A stretch of DNA of 64,000 nucleotides from UA16 sp002292325 (GCA_943788645.1 CALSRC010000006.1:1-64000), one strand, 5' to 3'. Positions 1 through 9,136 are shown, counted from the first letter of the stretch. Translations and numbers: made by a program. Notes: a model not told the origin generated them from the letters alone.

Positions 1-1
1 C

Positions 2-1000
2 ATGGCAGCGACACTCGCTATCGTTTCCTTTTCATGCACTGGGCCTTTAGTGGGAAGTGCGCTGGCCGGCGCAGCTACGGGATCATTTGCAGCACCCACG
101 GCTGTTATGTTCGGGTTTTCGCTTGCTTTGGCCTTGCCATTCATGCTCTTCTCCGCCTTTCCGGGATGGCTTAATTCGTTGCCCCAATCAGGAGGTTGGC
201 TGAATAGTGTTAAGGTCGTCTTGGGCTTGCTTGAGATTGGTTTTGCCTTCAAATTCCTATCCAACGCAGACCTTGTACTGCAACTTGGCTTGCTGGAAAG
301 GGAACTGTTCATTGCCATTTGGGTAGTCATTGCGATGTGCATCGCTTTTTACTTATTCGGATGGATCTTGTTCCCGCATGATTCCAAAACAGAACGAATC
401 GGAGTTTTTCGATTTTCGATCGGCATGCTGTTTTTCACCTTGGGTGTTTACCTCCTACCTGGCATGTGGGGAGCCCCGGTGAATCTCATCAGCGGATTCC
501 CTCCTCCAATGTTTTACAGCGAGTGGAGTGGCGGAAGCCACGGAGAATCCGAAAGTGGAGGCCACATCGAAGCCCAATTCACAGATTACGCAGAGGGCCT
601 GGCAGCGGCAAAGGCCGAAGGAAAGCCCATTCTTCTCGATTTCACAGGCTGGGCATGTGTGAATTGCCGAAAAATGGAAGAACAAGTCTGGCCCAATGCA
701 GAAGTCGCCGATATGCTGCGCAATGACGTGGTTTTGGTTTCCCTGTATGTTGATGAGCGCCGTGATCTGCCGGAATCAGAGCAAAGCGTTGAGAGTTACG
801 GGGGCAAAACCTTCAAAATCAAGACAGTAGGGAACAAATGGTCCTACCTCCAAGCCTCTGAATTCAACACCAATTCCCAGCCGTTTTATGTGATGCTTGA
901 TCACTCAGGCAATCGCTTAGGTGATGGCGTAGGCTATGATCCAGACGCTGATAAATTCGTCCAATTCCTTCGGTCAGGATTAGCTGCTTTTAGCCGCTAA
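2..1000 (+). CDS. DsbD-like thiol:disulfide interchange protein, C-terminal part (5' end cut by window)
   Basis: This inner-membrane protein passes electrons from cytoplasmic thioredoxin to periplasmic thiols. The visible 332 residues start inside the transmembrane domain; the motif SFSCTGP (Cys12 here) is the second membrane cysteine signature of DsbD. Several hydrophobic helices follow to about residue 157. A periplasmic thioredoxin-like domain (about 190-332) carries the redox pair CVNC at Cys219/Cys222. The ATG at position 2 is an internal methionine and the gene begins upstream of the window. A shorter cytochrome-biogenesis relative is possible, but the fused thioredoxin domain favours DsbD. 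Confidence 0.88.
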   Translation: MAATLAIVSFSCTGPLVGSALAGAATGSFAAPTAVMFGFSLALALPFMLFSAFPGWLNSLPQSGGWLNSVKVVLGLLEIGFAFKFLSNADLVLQLGLLERELFIAIWVVIAMCIAFYLFGWILFPHDSKTERIGVFRFSIGMLFFTLGVYLLPGMWGAPVNLISGFPPPMFYSEWSGGSHGESESGGHIEAQFTDYAEGLAAAKAEGKPILLDFTGWACVNCRKMEEQVWPNAEVADMLRNDVVLVSLYVDERRDLPESEQSVESYGGKTFKIKTVGNKWSYLQASEFNTNSQPFYVMLDHSGNRLGDGVGYDPDADKFVQFLRSGLAAFSR

Positions 1001-1072
1001 CTGCAATAAATTGATTGCCCTCAACTACAAAACAGCCCAGCCGCTCTCAGGATATTTAAACAACTTGCTCGC

Positions 1073-1648
1073 ATGAATCAAAGGAATCGACTGAACGCCC
1101 ATTTTGATGAGGCCGCGCAATTGTTGGAGTCTCTCCGCAATCAACCGGACTTCATGGATGCGGTAGAGGCTGCCGGAACATGCATGAGTGCAGTGATCCG
1201 TGGAGGAGGGAAAATCATCTCATGTGGGAATGGAGGAAGCATGAGCGATGCCATGCACTTTGCCGAAGAATTGAGTGGCCGGTACCGCGATGACCGACCG
1301 GGACTTCCTGCCATTGCTTGCAGTGATCCAAGCCACATAACATGCGTGGGCAATGATTACGGGTTTGACCAAATCTTTGCTCGATTCGTTGAAGCCATTG
1401 GTCAAGAAGGAGATTGTTTGGTGGGTATTTCAACGAGCGGAAACAGCGCCAATGTGATTGAAGCCGCGAAGCGTGCTAAAGAACGAGGCATGAAGGTGAT
1501 TGGGCTTACCGGAAGAGGTGGAGGAGAATTGAAGCCATTGTGCGATGTTGCGGTCGATGTGCCATGGGAGGGTTATGCGGACCGGGTACAAGAGGTGCAC
1601 ATTAAGGTCATCCACGCTTGGATCGACCTCATCGAGCACACGCACTAG
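1073..1648 (+). CDS. gmhA: Phosphoheptose isomerase (sedoheptulose 7-phosphate isomerase)
   Basis: This cytoplasmic enzyme converts sedoheptulose 7-phosphate to D-glycero-D-manno-heptose 7-phosphate, the first step of LPS heptose synthesis. The 191-residue length is normal. A SIS fold is evident: the phosphate-binding run SCGNGGSMSDAMHFAEEL (about 50-67) includes Glu65, aligned with the catalytic Glu of E. coli GmhA, STSGNS lies mid-protein, and the C-terminal helix EVHIKVIH supplies the conserved histidine region. It sits 72 bp after the DsbD-like gene and 10 bp before the YifB gene, so co-transcription with the latter is likely. Together with the heptosyltransferase-like domain near 39 kb it implies a heptose-containing LPS core. 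Confidence 0.93.
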   Translation: MNQRNRLNAHFDEAAQLLESLRNQPDFMDAVEAAGTCMSAVIRGGGKIISCGNGGSMSDAMHFAEELSGRYRDDRPGLPAIACSDPSHITCVGNDYGFDQIFARFVEAIGQEGDCLVGISTSGNSANVIEAAKRAKERGMKVIGLTGRGGGELKPLCDVAVDVPWEGYADRVQEVHIKVIHAWIDLIEHTH

Positions 1649-1658
1649 TCTTAAAACC

Positions 1659-3209
1659 ATGCTGGTAACCACGTATGGGATTGGCTTCGCCAATCGCAAT
1701 GGGCAAGTTGTGTCCGTTCAATTGCATAAATCTCGGGGCGCTCGGTTCCATGTTTCGGGCATTCCATGGTCGGAAACCCGGAACATACTCTCGCGCATTT
1801 TTGCCGCATTTGAACATGCCGGATATGTGCGTCCAACCGGAGCATTCACCCTCCTTGTGAGCCCAACGGATGAATTGGACCGCATGGCTACACTTGATGT
1901 ACCCATTGCCCTTGCATTTTTAGCCATCACAGGTCAAGTTCCTGCCAAAGCAATTCAAAATTTGATTTCCATGGGCGAAATGGAATTGGACGGTACCGTC
2001 AGACCGTTTGAATCACATTGGGCGCATCTCATCCCTGAACCCCATCAAATGCCTGCGGAAGACTGCGTTTGCCTGTTACCTGCAGGTAGCGCTTCGAATT
2101 GTTATCTGGATCTGCATCCCCGTCGCATTTATTTGGCGGCCCATCTTAAGCGAATCGTCCTGCATTTTCAGAACGGCATATCCCTTCCTACCATTCGAAC
2201 AAAAAGGCCCTGGAATACGCGACTAAAATGGAATCTCCATAGCCATTCTATGTTTGAGACCTTGAAGCTCAGTGAAAACCAACGAAAAACCCTTTTGGTT
2301 GCCGCTGCAGGTAACCTTTCCATGATCATGATTGGTTCTCCCGGCACGGGAAAATCCCAAATGGCTCGGGCGCTCCATGAATTGACCCCAAAGCTGGATG
2401 AGTCGTCATCGACTCACCTCCAGTCCCTGCATCGCCTGAGAGGAGAACCGTACGACTTGCAGGAGACACCCCCTTTTCGATCCCCACATCACCGCTCCAG
2501 CTCTAACGGACTGATTGGCAGTTGGCGACGAAGCGAGGAATGGATTCCCGGTGAATTGAGCCTCGCCGAGGGAGGGGTATTGTGCCTGGATGAGTTTACT
2601 GAATTTTCTCGCGATTGCATTGAAGCACTGCGAGGGCCAATGGAGTTTGGAACCTTGAACATATCACGGGCGCATGGTGGGCAAGCGGTTTCGGTCAATG
2701 CTTTGATTGTAGCAACGGCGAATCCATGCCCATGTGGTCATTACCATGAAGGAACGAAGCGTTGTTCGTGCACACCAGGACGCGTTCAAAACTACCTCAA
2801 GCGAATCTCTGGTCCCGTAATGGAGCGATTCACGTTGCACTTGGAAACGCAAAATCAGCCGCTGATTTGTGAAGCCCATCCTGTTTCCTTGTCCTCAGCT
2901 CGTGCTTGCACACAGTGGTGCAGGAACGAACTCCAAATCCGATCAAAATGGACCTGGTCCGCAAATGCCAAAATCACCTTACAACAGCACGTTGAACTCC
3001 ACGGTGTTTCACCGAGAGGCCGGCAAAAGTTGGAGACCATCGCTACCGTCCATGCATTGGTAGATTATTTCTCCCAACAACCCTTGAAAAACAGCACGAG
3101 TTCAGCTATAAAAATCACGGCAAAAGACGTCCGCTTTGCTGGCCAAATGCGCATCTTTGACCGACCCAATTGGTGGAACATGGACCGCTCCAAGCTCCCC
3201 ACCACCTGA
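1659..3209 (+). CDS. YifB family Mg-chelatase-like AAA ATPase (ComM-like)
   Basis: 516 residues from the ATG at 1659; the frame is open further upstream inside gmhA, but homologues start with the sequence seen here (MLVTTYGIG). An N-terminal Lon-protease-like ChlI domain (about 1-170) precedes a Mg-chelatase AAA+ domain with Walker A GSPGTGKS (about 225-232), Walker B GGVLCLDEF (about 307) and the cysteine cluster CPCGHYHEGTKRCSC (about 355-370), then a C-terminal chelatase domain. Family members such as ComM act as hexameric helicases promoting branch migration during natural transformation. That role here is inferred from the family. Confidence 0.9.
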   Translation: MLVTTYGIGFANRNGQVVSVQLHKSRGARFHVSGIPWSETRNILSRIFAAFEHAGYVRPTGAFTLLVSPTDELDRMATLDVPIALAFLAITGQVPAKAIQNLISMGEMELDGTVRPFESHWAHLIPEPHQMPAEDCVCLLPAGSASNCYLDLHPRRIYLAAHLKRIVLHFQNGISLPTIRTKRPWNTRLKWNLHSHSMFETLKLSENQRKTLLVAAAGNLSMIMIGSPGTGKSQMARALHELTPKLDESSSTHLQSLHRLRGEPYDLQETPPFRSPHHRSSSNGLIGSWRRSEEWIPGELSLAEGGVLCLDEFTEFSRDCIEALRGPMEFGTLNISRAHGGQAVSVNALIVATANPCPCGHYHEGTKRCSCTPGRVQNYLKRISGPVMERFTLHLETQNQPLICEAHPVSLSSARACTQWCRNELQIRSKWTWSANAKITLQQHVELHGVSPRGRQKLETIATVHALVDYFSQQPLKNSTSSAIKITAKDVRFAGQMRIFDRPNWWNMDRSKLPTT

Positions 3210-3221
3210 ACAATACCACAC

Positions 3222-3755
3222 ATGCCACAACCAAAGCCCCTTATTATGACCTGCAGAGGTCAAGCTCCACAAATTCATGCATCGTGTTGGCTGGCTCCTA
3301 ATGCAACCGTTATAGGCCAAGTGACTCTCGGACCTGAGTCATCCTGTTGGTTTCAATCCGTCATCCGGGGAGACGTTGCTCCCATCCACATCGGAAAGCG
3401 AGTCAACATTCAAGACGGAGCGATCATCCATGGCACGTTCGAACAAAGTGAAACCATCATCGAAGACGATGCGAGCATTGGCCACCAGGCTGTCGTCCAC
3501 GGTGCGCATATCAAACGTGGAGCCTTGATTGGGATGGGCGCGGTCGTGATGGACGGAGCTGTAATCGGAGAGCAAGCGGTCGTAGCTGCCGGTGCCGTGG
3601 TGCTCGCTGAAACTGTCGTCCCTGACCACACCCTCTGGGCCGGAGTTCCTGCCAAACTACGCGGTGCAGTCAAAGCTGAATTGAGTCAGCATTTGGCCGC
3701 AACTTCCGCTCGGTATGTTGATTATTCAAAATGGTTCAATCCTGAGCAGTCGTAA
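3222..3755 (+). CDS. Gamma carbonic anhydrase family protein (hexapeptide-repeat, YrdA-like)
   Basis: 177 residues. The protein is a left-handed beta-helix built from hexapeptide repeats, seen as runs of I/V-G-x-x-A spaced by six residues between about 20 and 150. Histidines at family metal-site positions are visible in IIHGTFEQ, GHQAVVHGAHI and neighbouring turns. Gamma carbonic anhydrases hydrate CO2 as trimers with metal between subunits, but many YrdA/PaaY relatives show no or weak activity, so the reaction is uncertain. It follows the YifB gene by 12 bp and its 3' end overlaps the convergent murI by 20 bp. Confidence 0.85.
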   Translation: MPQPKPLIMTCRGQAPQIHASCWLAPNATVIGQVTLGPESSCWFQSVIRGDVAPIHIGKRVNIQDGAIIHGTFEQSETIIEDDASIGHQAVVHGAHIKRGALIGMGAVVMDGAVIGEQAVVAAGAVVLAETVVPDHTLWAGVPAKLRGAVKAELSQHLAATSARYVDYSKWFNPEQS

Positions 3756-4554
3756 GTTTCCGCTCTTGCAACGCAATAGGTGAACCATAAAACCGCTGAG
3801 CGCCCAAGGCAAATGACTCCGTTAAATCTGAAACGAGGAATCGCTGTGTAGACAAGGATGACGACGATGCGGATGCGCTAATTTGATTAGCCAACTGTTC
3901 TTGAATGGCCAATTTCAAGGCATGAGCGACCACATGGGCACTGTCCACCAATTCAATATGCGATGGTAATTGTGCGGCTATCTGATCCGCAATCAATGGA
4001 TAATGCGTGCAACCAAGGATAATGGCCTTAACAGAGTCAAATGCTCCTTGACCCAAGTAAGCTTCGATCAGCGCCGAAGAAACCCGGCCGTGCTGGAAAC
4101 CCTCCTCAATGGCCGAAGCCAGCAATGGTGTGGCCTTCGCTTGCGCGGTCAAACCCGCATGCGTTAAGAGGCTTTGATACCAACCCGAGGCAATGGTCGC
4201 TCGCGTTCCAATAACACCAATGGTTCCTTCATCATACTTCGAGCTCACCCAATTGACCGCTGGTGTTACGACATCAATCACGGGAATTCCCGGACCTGCT
4301 GTTTCGCGAATCGCATCCAACGCATTGGATGATGCACTATTACAAGCCACTACAAGGGAGCCACAACCGAGATCCAATAATTCACGTGCGATTCGCACTG
4401 AATAATGCTGAATTAATTCGGCGCTTTTTTCTCCATAAGGAAGATGCGCTGTGTCGCCAAAATAGACAATGGGGTGCCCAGGAATCGCCTCCGAAACAGC
4501 ACGAGCGACCGTCAATCCTCCGATACCAGAGTCGAATATCCCTATGGGTTTCAT
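3736..4554 (-). CDS. murI: Glutamate racemase
   Basis: This enzyme makes D-glutamate for peptidoglycan from L-glutamate without a cofactor. The 272 residues carry every family signature: FDSGIGGLT near the N-terminus with the catalytic-site Asp8/Ser9, the first catalytic cysteine in ACNSASSNA (Cys71), and the second in LGCTHYPL (Cys182, His184). It is the last gene of the minus-strand envelope block, 17 bp after the downstream ompH-like gene, and overlaps the gamma carbonic anhydrase gene tail to tail. Confidence 0.95.
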   Translation of the reverse strand: MKPIGIFDSGIGGLTVARAVSEAIPGHPIVYFGDTAHLPYGEKSAELIQHYSVRIARELLDLGCGSLVVACNSASSNALDAIRETAGPGIPVIDVVTPAVNWVSSKYDEGTIGVIGTRATIASGWYQSLLTHAGLTAQAKATPLLASAIEEGFQHGRVSSALIEAYLGQGAFDSVKAIILGCTHYPLIADQIAAQLPSHIELVDSAHVVAHALKLAIQEQLANQISASASSSSLSTQRFLVSDLTESFALGAQRFYGSPIALQERKLTTAQD

Positions 4555-4571
4555 GTGCGGCAGACCGCTGC

Positions 4572-5066
4572 TTACATGCCCAATTTAGCCCTCACCATGC
4601 CCGCTACATCCTCACCACCGGCAAAGACGGTAGCTCCCGAGCTGGTGTCGAATATGTAAAGGAATCCGTTCTCAGCTCCAACCGCATCAATCGCCGCTTG
4701 CACGCGCTCAACCATGGGCATTAACAATTCTTGCTCCAGTTGTGCTAGTTCATTTTGGACGGTTGTTCCGAACTCTTGCATGCCTTGATCTAAAGCTTGA
4801 AGCTCTCGCTCTTTTTGCTGAAGAATCGCCGCAGGCCATGTGCTCCCTTTGCTCTGGTATTCAGCTAATTTCGTTTGAAAGTCTTGCTGCATACGCGTCA
4901 ATTCTGATTCGTATTCTCCTGCTCTATCTTCAATTGTGGACTGAGCCTGGGTTCGCTCGGGCATGTTTAGTAACACTTCCTGGGTATTCAAGTGACCAAA
5001 CTTCTGGGCCAAACCTGCTACGGAGAACGATACCAACAAGGCGATAACCAATGAAAACTGCTTCAT
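4572..5066 (-). CDS. OmpH/Skp family periplasmic chaperone (first copy)
   Basis: 164 residues: a signal peptide (about 1-20, cleavage near GLA-QK), then the Skp pattern of a short beta strand (FGHLNTQEVL), a long charged helical hairpin (about 38-110) and a closing strand segment. Skp/OmpH trimers hold unfolded outer-membrane proteins in their helical tentacles during transit to the BAM complex. It lies 49 bp downstream of a second OmpH gene and of bamA, the usual Bacteroidota order, consistent with joint expression with the barrel-assembly machine. Confidence 0.9.
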   Translation of the reverse strand: MKQFSLVIALLVSFSVAGLAQKFGHLNTQEVLLNMPERTQAQSTIEDRAGEYESELTRMQQDFQTKLAEYQSKGSTWPAAILQQKERELQALDQGMQEFGTTVQNELAQLEQELLMPMVERVQAAIDAVGAENGFLYIFDTSSGATVFAGGEDVAGMVRAKLGM

Positions 5067-5115
5067 GAATTTTTTCTTAAAAATAAATTATTCGGGTAAA
5101 ATTAGTCGATTCTAT

Positions 5116-5820
5116 TCAATCCTTGCTCCGGCTGTTGACGGTATTTCCACCCCCACGAACACCGGCTGCCGCACCTTGAATTCGATCTTGAGCTGCATCC
5201 TTGCCTTTATTGACAGCGTCCTTCGCCCGGTCTTGGATGGATTTGCCCTCCTCCCCTTCGTTGCCCTCGGATTCAATCGTCTCACCTGGAACAAATCCCA
5301 GGGCTTTAATGAGGCGATCCGAAATATCATATTTAGGGTTCGTGTAAAGCATATTGCTCTGATTGCTTTTATCAAATATGACCATGTAAGCGCTTCCGCT
5401 CGCAATGTCTTTTAGCTCCTCAAAGACCATGTCTTGGATCGGCTGAATAAGCTCTTGGCGCTTTTCGAACAGCTCTCCTTCCACTCCAAATTTCTCCTTT
5501 TGCAAATCGCGTGCTTCCAATCGCTTGGTAGAGATCTCCTCTTCGCGTTTTGAACGCATCTCAGATGTTAGCAAAACACGTTCTGCACGATAGGCCAATT
5601 CCAATCGCTCAACAGCGTCCAATTTCATTTCAATTTCAACTTGCCAGTCCACCGCCATTTGGTTCAATTCACCTTGTGCAGCGGAGTACTCTGGAAGGTG
5701 TAACAACACGTAGTCCGTATCGATATAAGCGAACTTTTGGGCCGATAAAACAGTCCACGCACAAGACATCGTCATGGCACAAAACAGAAAAAAAGCAGTC
5801 TTTTTCATTTCAAATTTCAT
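5116..5820 (-). CDS. OmpH/Skp family chaperone (second copy, with long charged C-terminal tail)
   Basis: 234 residues from the ATG at 5820, one base after the bamA stop; an in-frame GTG at 5832 and an ATG at 5808 are alternatives. There is a signal peptide to about LSA-QK, then the OmpH core FAYIDTDYVL with a coiled-coil arm (about 40-125). After the core, the last 60 or so residues are an acidic patch (ESEGNEGEEGK) followed by an A/K/D/R/G-rich tail that looks like an amphipathic repeat. I did not see such a tail in the first copy. Chaperone function is inferred from the family and the bamA neighbourhood. Confidence 0.88.
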   Translation of the reverse strand: MKFEMKKTAFFLFCAMTMSCAWTVLSAQKFAYIDTDYVLLHLPEYSAAQGELNQMAVDWQVEIEMKLDAVERLELAYRAERVLLTSEMRSKREEEISTKRLEARDLQKEKFGVEGELFEKRQELIQPIQDMVFEELKDIASGSAYMVIFDKSNQSNMLYTNPKYDISDRLIKALGFVPGETIESEGNEGEEGKSIQDRAKDAVNKGKDAAQDRIQGAAAGVRGGGNTVNSRSKD

Positions 5821-5821
5821 T

Positions 5822-7618
5822 TTACAAATCACCCGTGTTCATCCCAATGCTGAAGTGGAATTGACCCCGAGACATGTTAGGTTGCATCGGGACATCATCC
5901 AATCGCCAACCGTAGTCCAATCCCAACAGGCCGAACATGGGCAGGAAGATACGCATCCCAACTCCTGCAGAGCGGTAAACCTCAAAAGGGTTGAACTCTC
6001 GTGCGTCTGACCATGTTTTGCCAGCATCCAAAAATCCGAGCATGAAAATCGTCGCACTGGGATTGGTGGACAGCGGGTAACGCAACTCTGCACCGTACTT
6101 TGCGACCACCGGTGCACCCGTATTTTGGTTGGGCATGGTCAAGGACAAATCATCAAAGCCACGCAAGTTGATGATTTCCCTACCATCCAAAACAAAGCCG
6201 CTCAAGAAAACTCCACCGAGGTAGAATCGTTCAAAAGGAGAAAGACCTACCGAGCGGTTGTACTGACCAATTAAACCTACTCCAGCATGCGTTTTTAAGA
6301 CCAAGGTTCTCGGGTTTTCGCCAGCGGATTGCGTAAGTGGCGTGTACCATTCAGCCTTCAACTTCCACTTGTGATACTCCACCCATCTAAACCGCTCCTG
6401 ATCCGTCATATTGGCGTAATCTGTATCGCCAGGTCTGAACTTGCTGTATGGCGGTGTCGCCTTGACCGAAAGCGAAATATTGGATCCCCAGACCGGATAA
6501 ATCGGATCTGAAATCGAATTTCGGGCTACAGTAAAATTGGCAGCGATGTTGTTGGCTACGCCGTTGGAGAAGCTGAAAAACACCCCGTAATTGTTCAAAT
6601 TGAAGTGCTGATAGCTCAGCGCCATGTTCATGGTAAACCAATCATCCGGCTTCTTCCACCGTTGACCAAATCCAAACTGCACACCTGTGATTTGAAGCGA
6701 TTGCCGCGAAGCGTTGACTTCGCCCTCGATTCGTTTAGGCTGACCATTTGATTGAATAGAACGCCATGCCGAAAAGCTCAGGGCATTCGGCTTTTTTCCA
6801 CCCAACCACGGCTCCATAAAGCTCAAATTGTAGCTCTGAAAAAACAAACCATTGGACTGGGCACGAATGGACAAGCGCTGGCCATCTCCCGTAGGGATGG
6901 GTTTCCAAGCGCCCTTCTTGAACATGTTCTTTGCGCTGAAATTTGTGAAGCTGACCCCGAGCGTTCCCACCACGCGTCCTCCGCCCCAACCACCTGACAA
7001 TTCAATTTGATCCGACGGTTTCTCCTCGACTGTGTATTCAATGTCCACGGTACCGTCTTCTGGGTGCTGAATTGGATTGATACCAAACGCTTCTTGATTA
7101 AAATAATTCAACTGAGCCAATTCACGCTGTGTCCGAATAATATCCGTTCGGCTAAAAAGATCTCCAGGGCGTGTCCGAATCTCGCGGTAGATGACGTGGT
7201 CATTGGTTTTGGTGTTTCCTTGAACCAAAATCTTTCCAATCCGAAATTGCTTCCCCTCCATCATGCGCACCTCGATGTCAATGGTGTCGCTTTCTATGCG
7301 GGTTTCAATCGGCACGGCCTGGAATGTCAAGTATCCGTCATCTTGGTACAAGGAGCTCAAGTCCATGCCCTTTGGATCCATGTAGACCCTCGTTTCCAGC
7401 CGTTCCAAATTATAAATCTCCCCTCGTTTGATGCCCAAAATGGAATCCAGCTGCGTGCTGCGGTATTTCGAATTGCCCGTAAAACTGATTTCACCAAAAT
7501 GAAAGCGGTTTCCCTCACTGATCTCAAAGTTGATTCCCACCAGGCCATCGGGCAAACGGTAAATCGAGTCTCCTAAGATTCGGGCATTGCGGTAGCCTTC
7601 CTTGTTGTATAGCGCCAA
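5822..7618 (-). CDS. bamA: BamA outer-membrane assembly factor, C-terminal portion (frameshifted from N-terminal part)
   Basis: 598 residues are readable from a TTG at 7618, but the same frame is open and homologous back to about 7679, where it should join the N-terminal part. It holds the last POTRA domains (about 1-175) and then the 16-strand barrel; the region around GGWGGGRVVGTLGVSF starts the barrel and the protein ends FHFSIGMNTGDL. BamA folds and inserts outer-membrane proteins and is essential. The TTG is very unlikely to be a real start; this is the downstream half of one gene separated by a +1 shift near 7678. The ompH-like gene begins one base after its stop. Confidence 0.85.
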   Translation of the reverse strand: MALYNKEGYRNARILGDSIYRLPDGLVGINFEISEGNRFHFGEISFTGNSKYRSTQLDSILGIKRGEIYNLERLETRVYMDPKGMDLSSLYQDDGYLTFQAVPIETRIESDTIDIEVRMMEGKQFRIGKILVQGNTKTNDHVIYREIRTRPGDLFSRTDIIRTQRELAQLNYFNQEAFGINPIQHPEDGTVDIEYTVEEKPSDQIELSGGWGGGRVVGTLGVSFTNFSAKNMFKKGAWKPIPTGDGQRLSIRAQSNGLFFQSYNLSFMEPWLGGKKPNALSFSAWRSIQSNGQPKRIEGEVNASRQSLQITGVQFGFGQRWKKPDDWFTMNMALSYQHFNLNNYGVFFSFSNGVANNIAANFTVARNSISDPIYPVWGSNISLSVKATPPYSKFRPGDTDYANMTDQERFRWVEYHKWKLKAEWYTPLTQSAGENPRTLVLKTHAGVGLIGQYNRSVGLSPFERFYLGGVFLSGFVLDGREIINLRGFDDLSLTMPNQNTGAPVVAKYGAELRYPLSTNPSATIFMLGFLDAGKTWSDAREFNPFEVYRSAGVGMRIFLPMFGLLGLDYGWRLDDVPMQPNMSRGQFHFSIGMNTGDL

Positions 7619-7667
7619 AATCTCACCCCGTGCTTGGGCAATATTCGCTTCTACAAATTTGCTCGAT

Positions 7668-8369
7668 TTAAAAATGCGGGTACCATTTGCGCTCTTTTAA
7701 ATCCTTCATCGCACGCAGAACTTTTTCTGCCTCCAACTCAGCTGTACCATCCACAACAATTTCACCCACTTTGATTTTTTCGCCTTTCTGAATGACGATA
7801 TTGATCTTTGCGCCATTCTCAAACGCGGTGTCAGGCGACTGGACAATGGAAATGTCGGCGTCCCAATAGCCCTTATCGTAATAGTAATCCCTCAAGCGCT
7901 TCCGAGCCGTGACCATGATGTTTTCGTTCACAACCCGCCCCGTGAGCAACTCAATCTTTCCTTTGAGGGATTCCTGCTCGGATCGTCCAACACCTTCGAA
8001 CGTATACCGCGTAAGACGCGGCAATTCATCCACTTGAATGACCAAGTAGACCTGGTTGTCCCGAACTTCAGCTAATTCAATGCTGATGTCCTCGAATAAG
8101 TCTTGCGCCCACAAATTCCGAATGGCCCGGGTAATCTCCTCCCCAGGAATGGTCAGCTCTTGCCCAATTTGAAGCGCACTGAATAACTTCACCGCTTGCA
8201 CATCGGTGTATTCCGCCCCCATTACCGACAGCCCTGCGAGGGTGTATTTCTTGTCAAAATCCGGCGTCATCGGCTCTTGAGCAAAAACACCAGAAGAGCA
8301 TAGCAATGTCATCACCAAAGCCCATCCTTTCAAGCAACTGTTATTCACTATCCGCTCAGCCTTTCTCAT
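7668..8369 (-). CDS. bamA: BamA, N-terminal portion (signal peptide and first POTRA domains; ends at a frameshift)
   Basis: 233 residues: a signal peptide (about 1-30, ending VFA-QE), then two to three POTRA modules, e.g. LSVMGAEYTDVQAVKL and YTFEGVGRS. The frame stops at a TAA at 7668 just after RKWYPHF. Removing one C from the CCC run (plus-strand GGG at 7678-7680) gives RKWYRIFKSSKFVEANIAQ and continues without break into the C-terminal part, restoring one protein of about 850 residues, the usual length for the phylum. Its start overlaps the uppS stop by ATGA. Either the assembly has an indel or the gene is recoded. Confidence 0.85.
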   Translation of the reverse strand: MRKAERIVNNSCLKGWALVMTLLCSSGVFAQEPMTPDFDKKYTLAGLSVMGAEYTDVQAVKLFSALQIGQELTIPGEEITRAIRNLWAQDLFEDISIELAEVRDNQVYLVIQVDELPRLTRYTFEGVGRSEQESLKGKIELLTGRVVNENIMVTARKRLRDYYYDKGYWDADISIVQSPDTAFENGAKINIVIQKGEKIKVGEIVVDGTAELEAEKVLRAMKDLKERKWYPHF

Positions 8370-9136
8370 TTTGTTTGCACATTGTGATTGGTATCCAATA
8401 CACCACCAAACCTCCGTTCCCGGTTTTGATAATCTCGGATTGCCCCGATAAACTCTTCTTTCCCAAAATCAGGCCATAACACCGAAGAAAAATGAAACTC
8501 GGTGTAGGCCATTTGCCAGAGCAGAAAATTCGATATGCGATGTTCTCCGCTGGTTCGAATCATCAATTCTGGGTCGGGCACGTCCTTCGTGGTAAGATGA
8601 TCCGCAATCACCTCCGCTGTGACGTCTTCAGCTTTACGTCCCGATGCTATGATGGATTTGACCGCTTCAACCATTTCCCACTTCGAACTGTAACTCAGCG
8701 CGAGGATGAGTTCAAGTTGGTTTTGATGTGATGTGCTTTCCGCGGCTTTTTTTAACTGGGCTTGGCAGGAATCCGGCAATGCTGCCGTATCTCCTATCGT
8801 CCTCAACCTCACTCCTTTGTTCGACAATTCACTGACCTCCTTCACCAATGTGTCGACTAATAAGTCCATTAAAGCATCGACTTCTTCCTTCGGGCGGTTC
8901 CAGTTTTCTGTGCTGAAGGCGTACAATGTCAGGTGCTTAACTCCCAATTCAAGCGCCGACTCGACGGACAAGCGCACCGAATCAATGCCATTGATGTGAC
9001 CGAACACCCTCGACTCACCGCGCTCCTTTGCCCAGCGCCCGTTGCCATCCATGATGATAGCCACGTGTTTCGGAATTCTGGATGAATCCAATCCCCAGGC
9101 CTCGCAGTTCTGATGATGATCTGAGTTGCTGTCCAT
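8366..9136 (-). CDS. uppS: Isoprenyl transferase (undecaprenyl diphosphate synthase)
   Basis: This enzyme condenses isopentenyl diphosphate onto farnesyl diphosphate to make the C55 lipid carrier for peptidoglycan and O-antigen. 256 residues from the ATG at 9136, which overlaps the upstream stop as TAATG; an in-frame ATG at 9151 is less likely. Key motifs are HVAIIMDGNGRWA (catalytic Asp30), FSTENWNRP and the C-terminal MIRTSGEHRISNFLLWQ. The substrate comes from the MEP pathway, represented here by dxs and ispG. The 3' end overlaps bamA, so translation is probably coupled. Confidence 0.95.
   Translation of the reverse strand: MDSNSDHHQNCEAWGLDSSRIPKHVAIIMDGNGRWAKERGESRVFGHINGIDSVRLSVESALELGVKHLTLYAFSTENWNRPKEEVDALMDLLVDTLVKEVSELSNKGVRLRTIGDTAALPDSCQAQLKKAAESTSHQNQLELILALSYSSKWEMVEAVKSIIASGRKAEDVTAEVIADHLTTKDVPDPELMIRTSGEHRISNFLLWQMAYTEFHFSSVLWPDFGKEEFIGAIRDYQNRERRFGGVLDTNHNVQTK

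Noticed and set aside
1545..1658. Longer N-terminus of the YifB-type ATPase inside gmhA
   Set aside because: The extra 38 residues are gmhA sequence in another frame; homologues start at the ATG at 1659.
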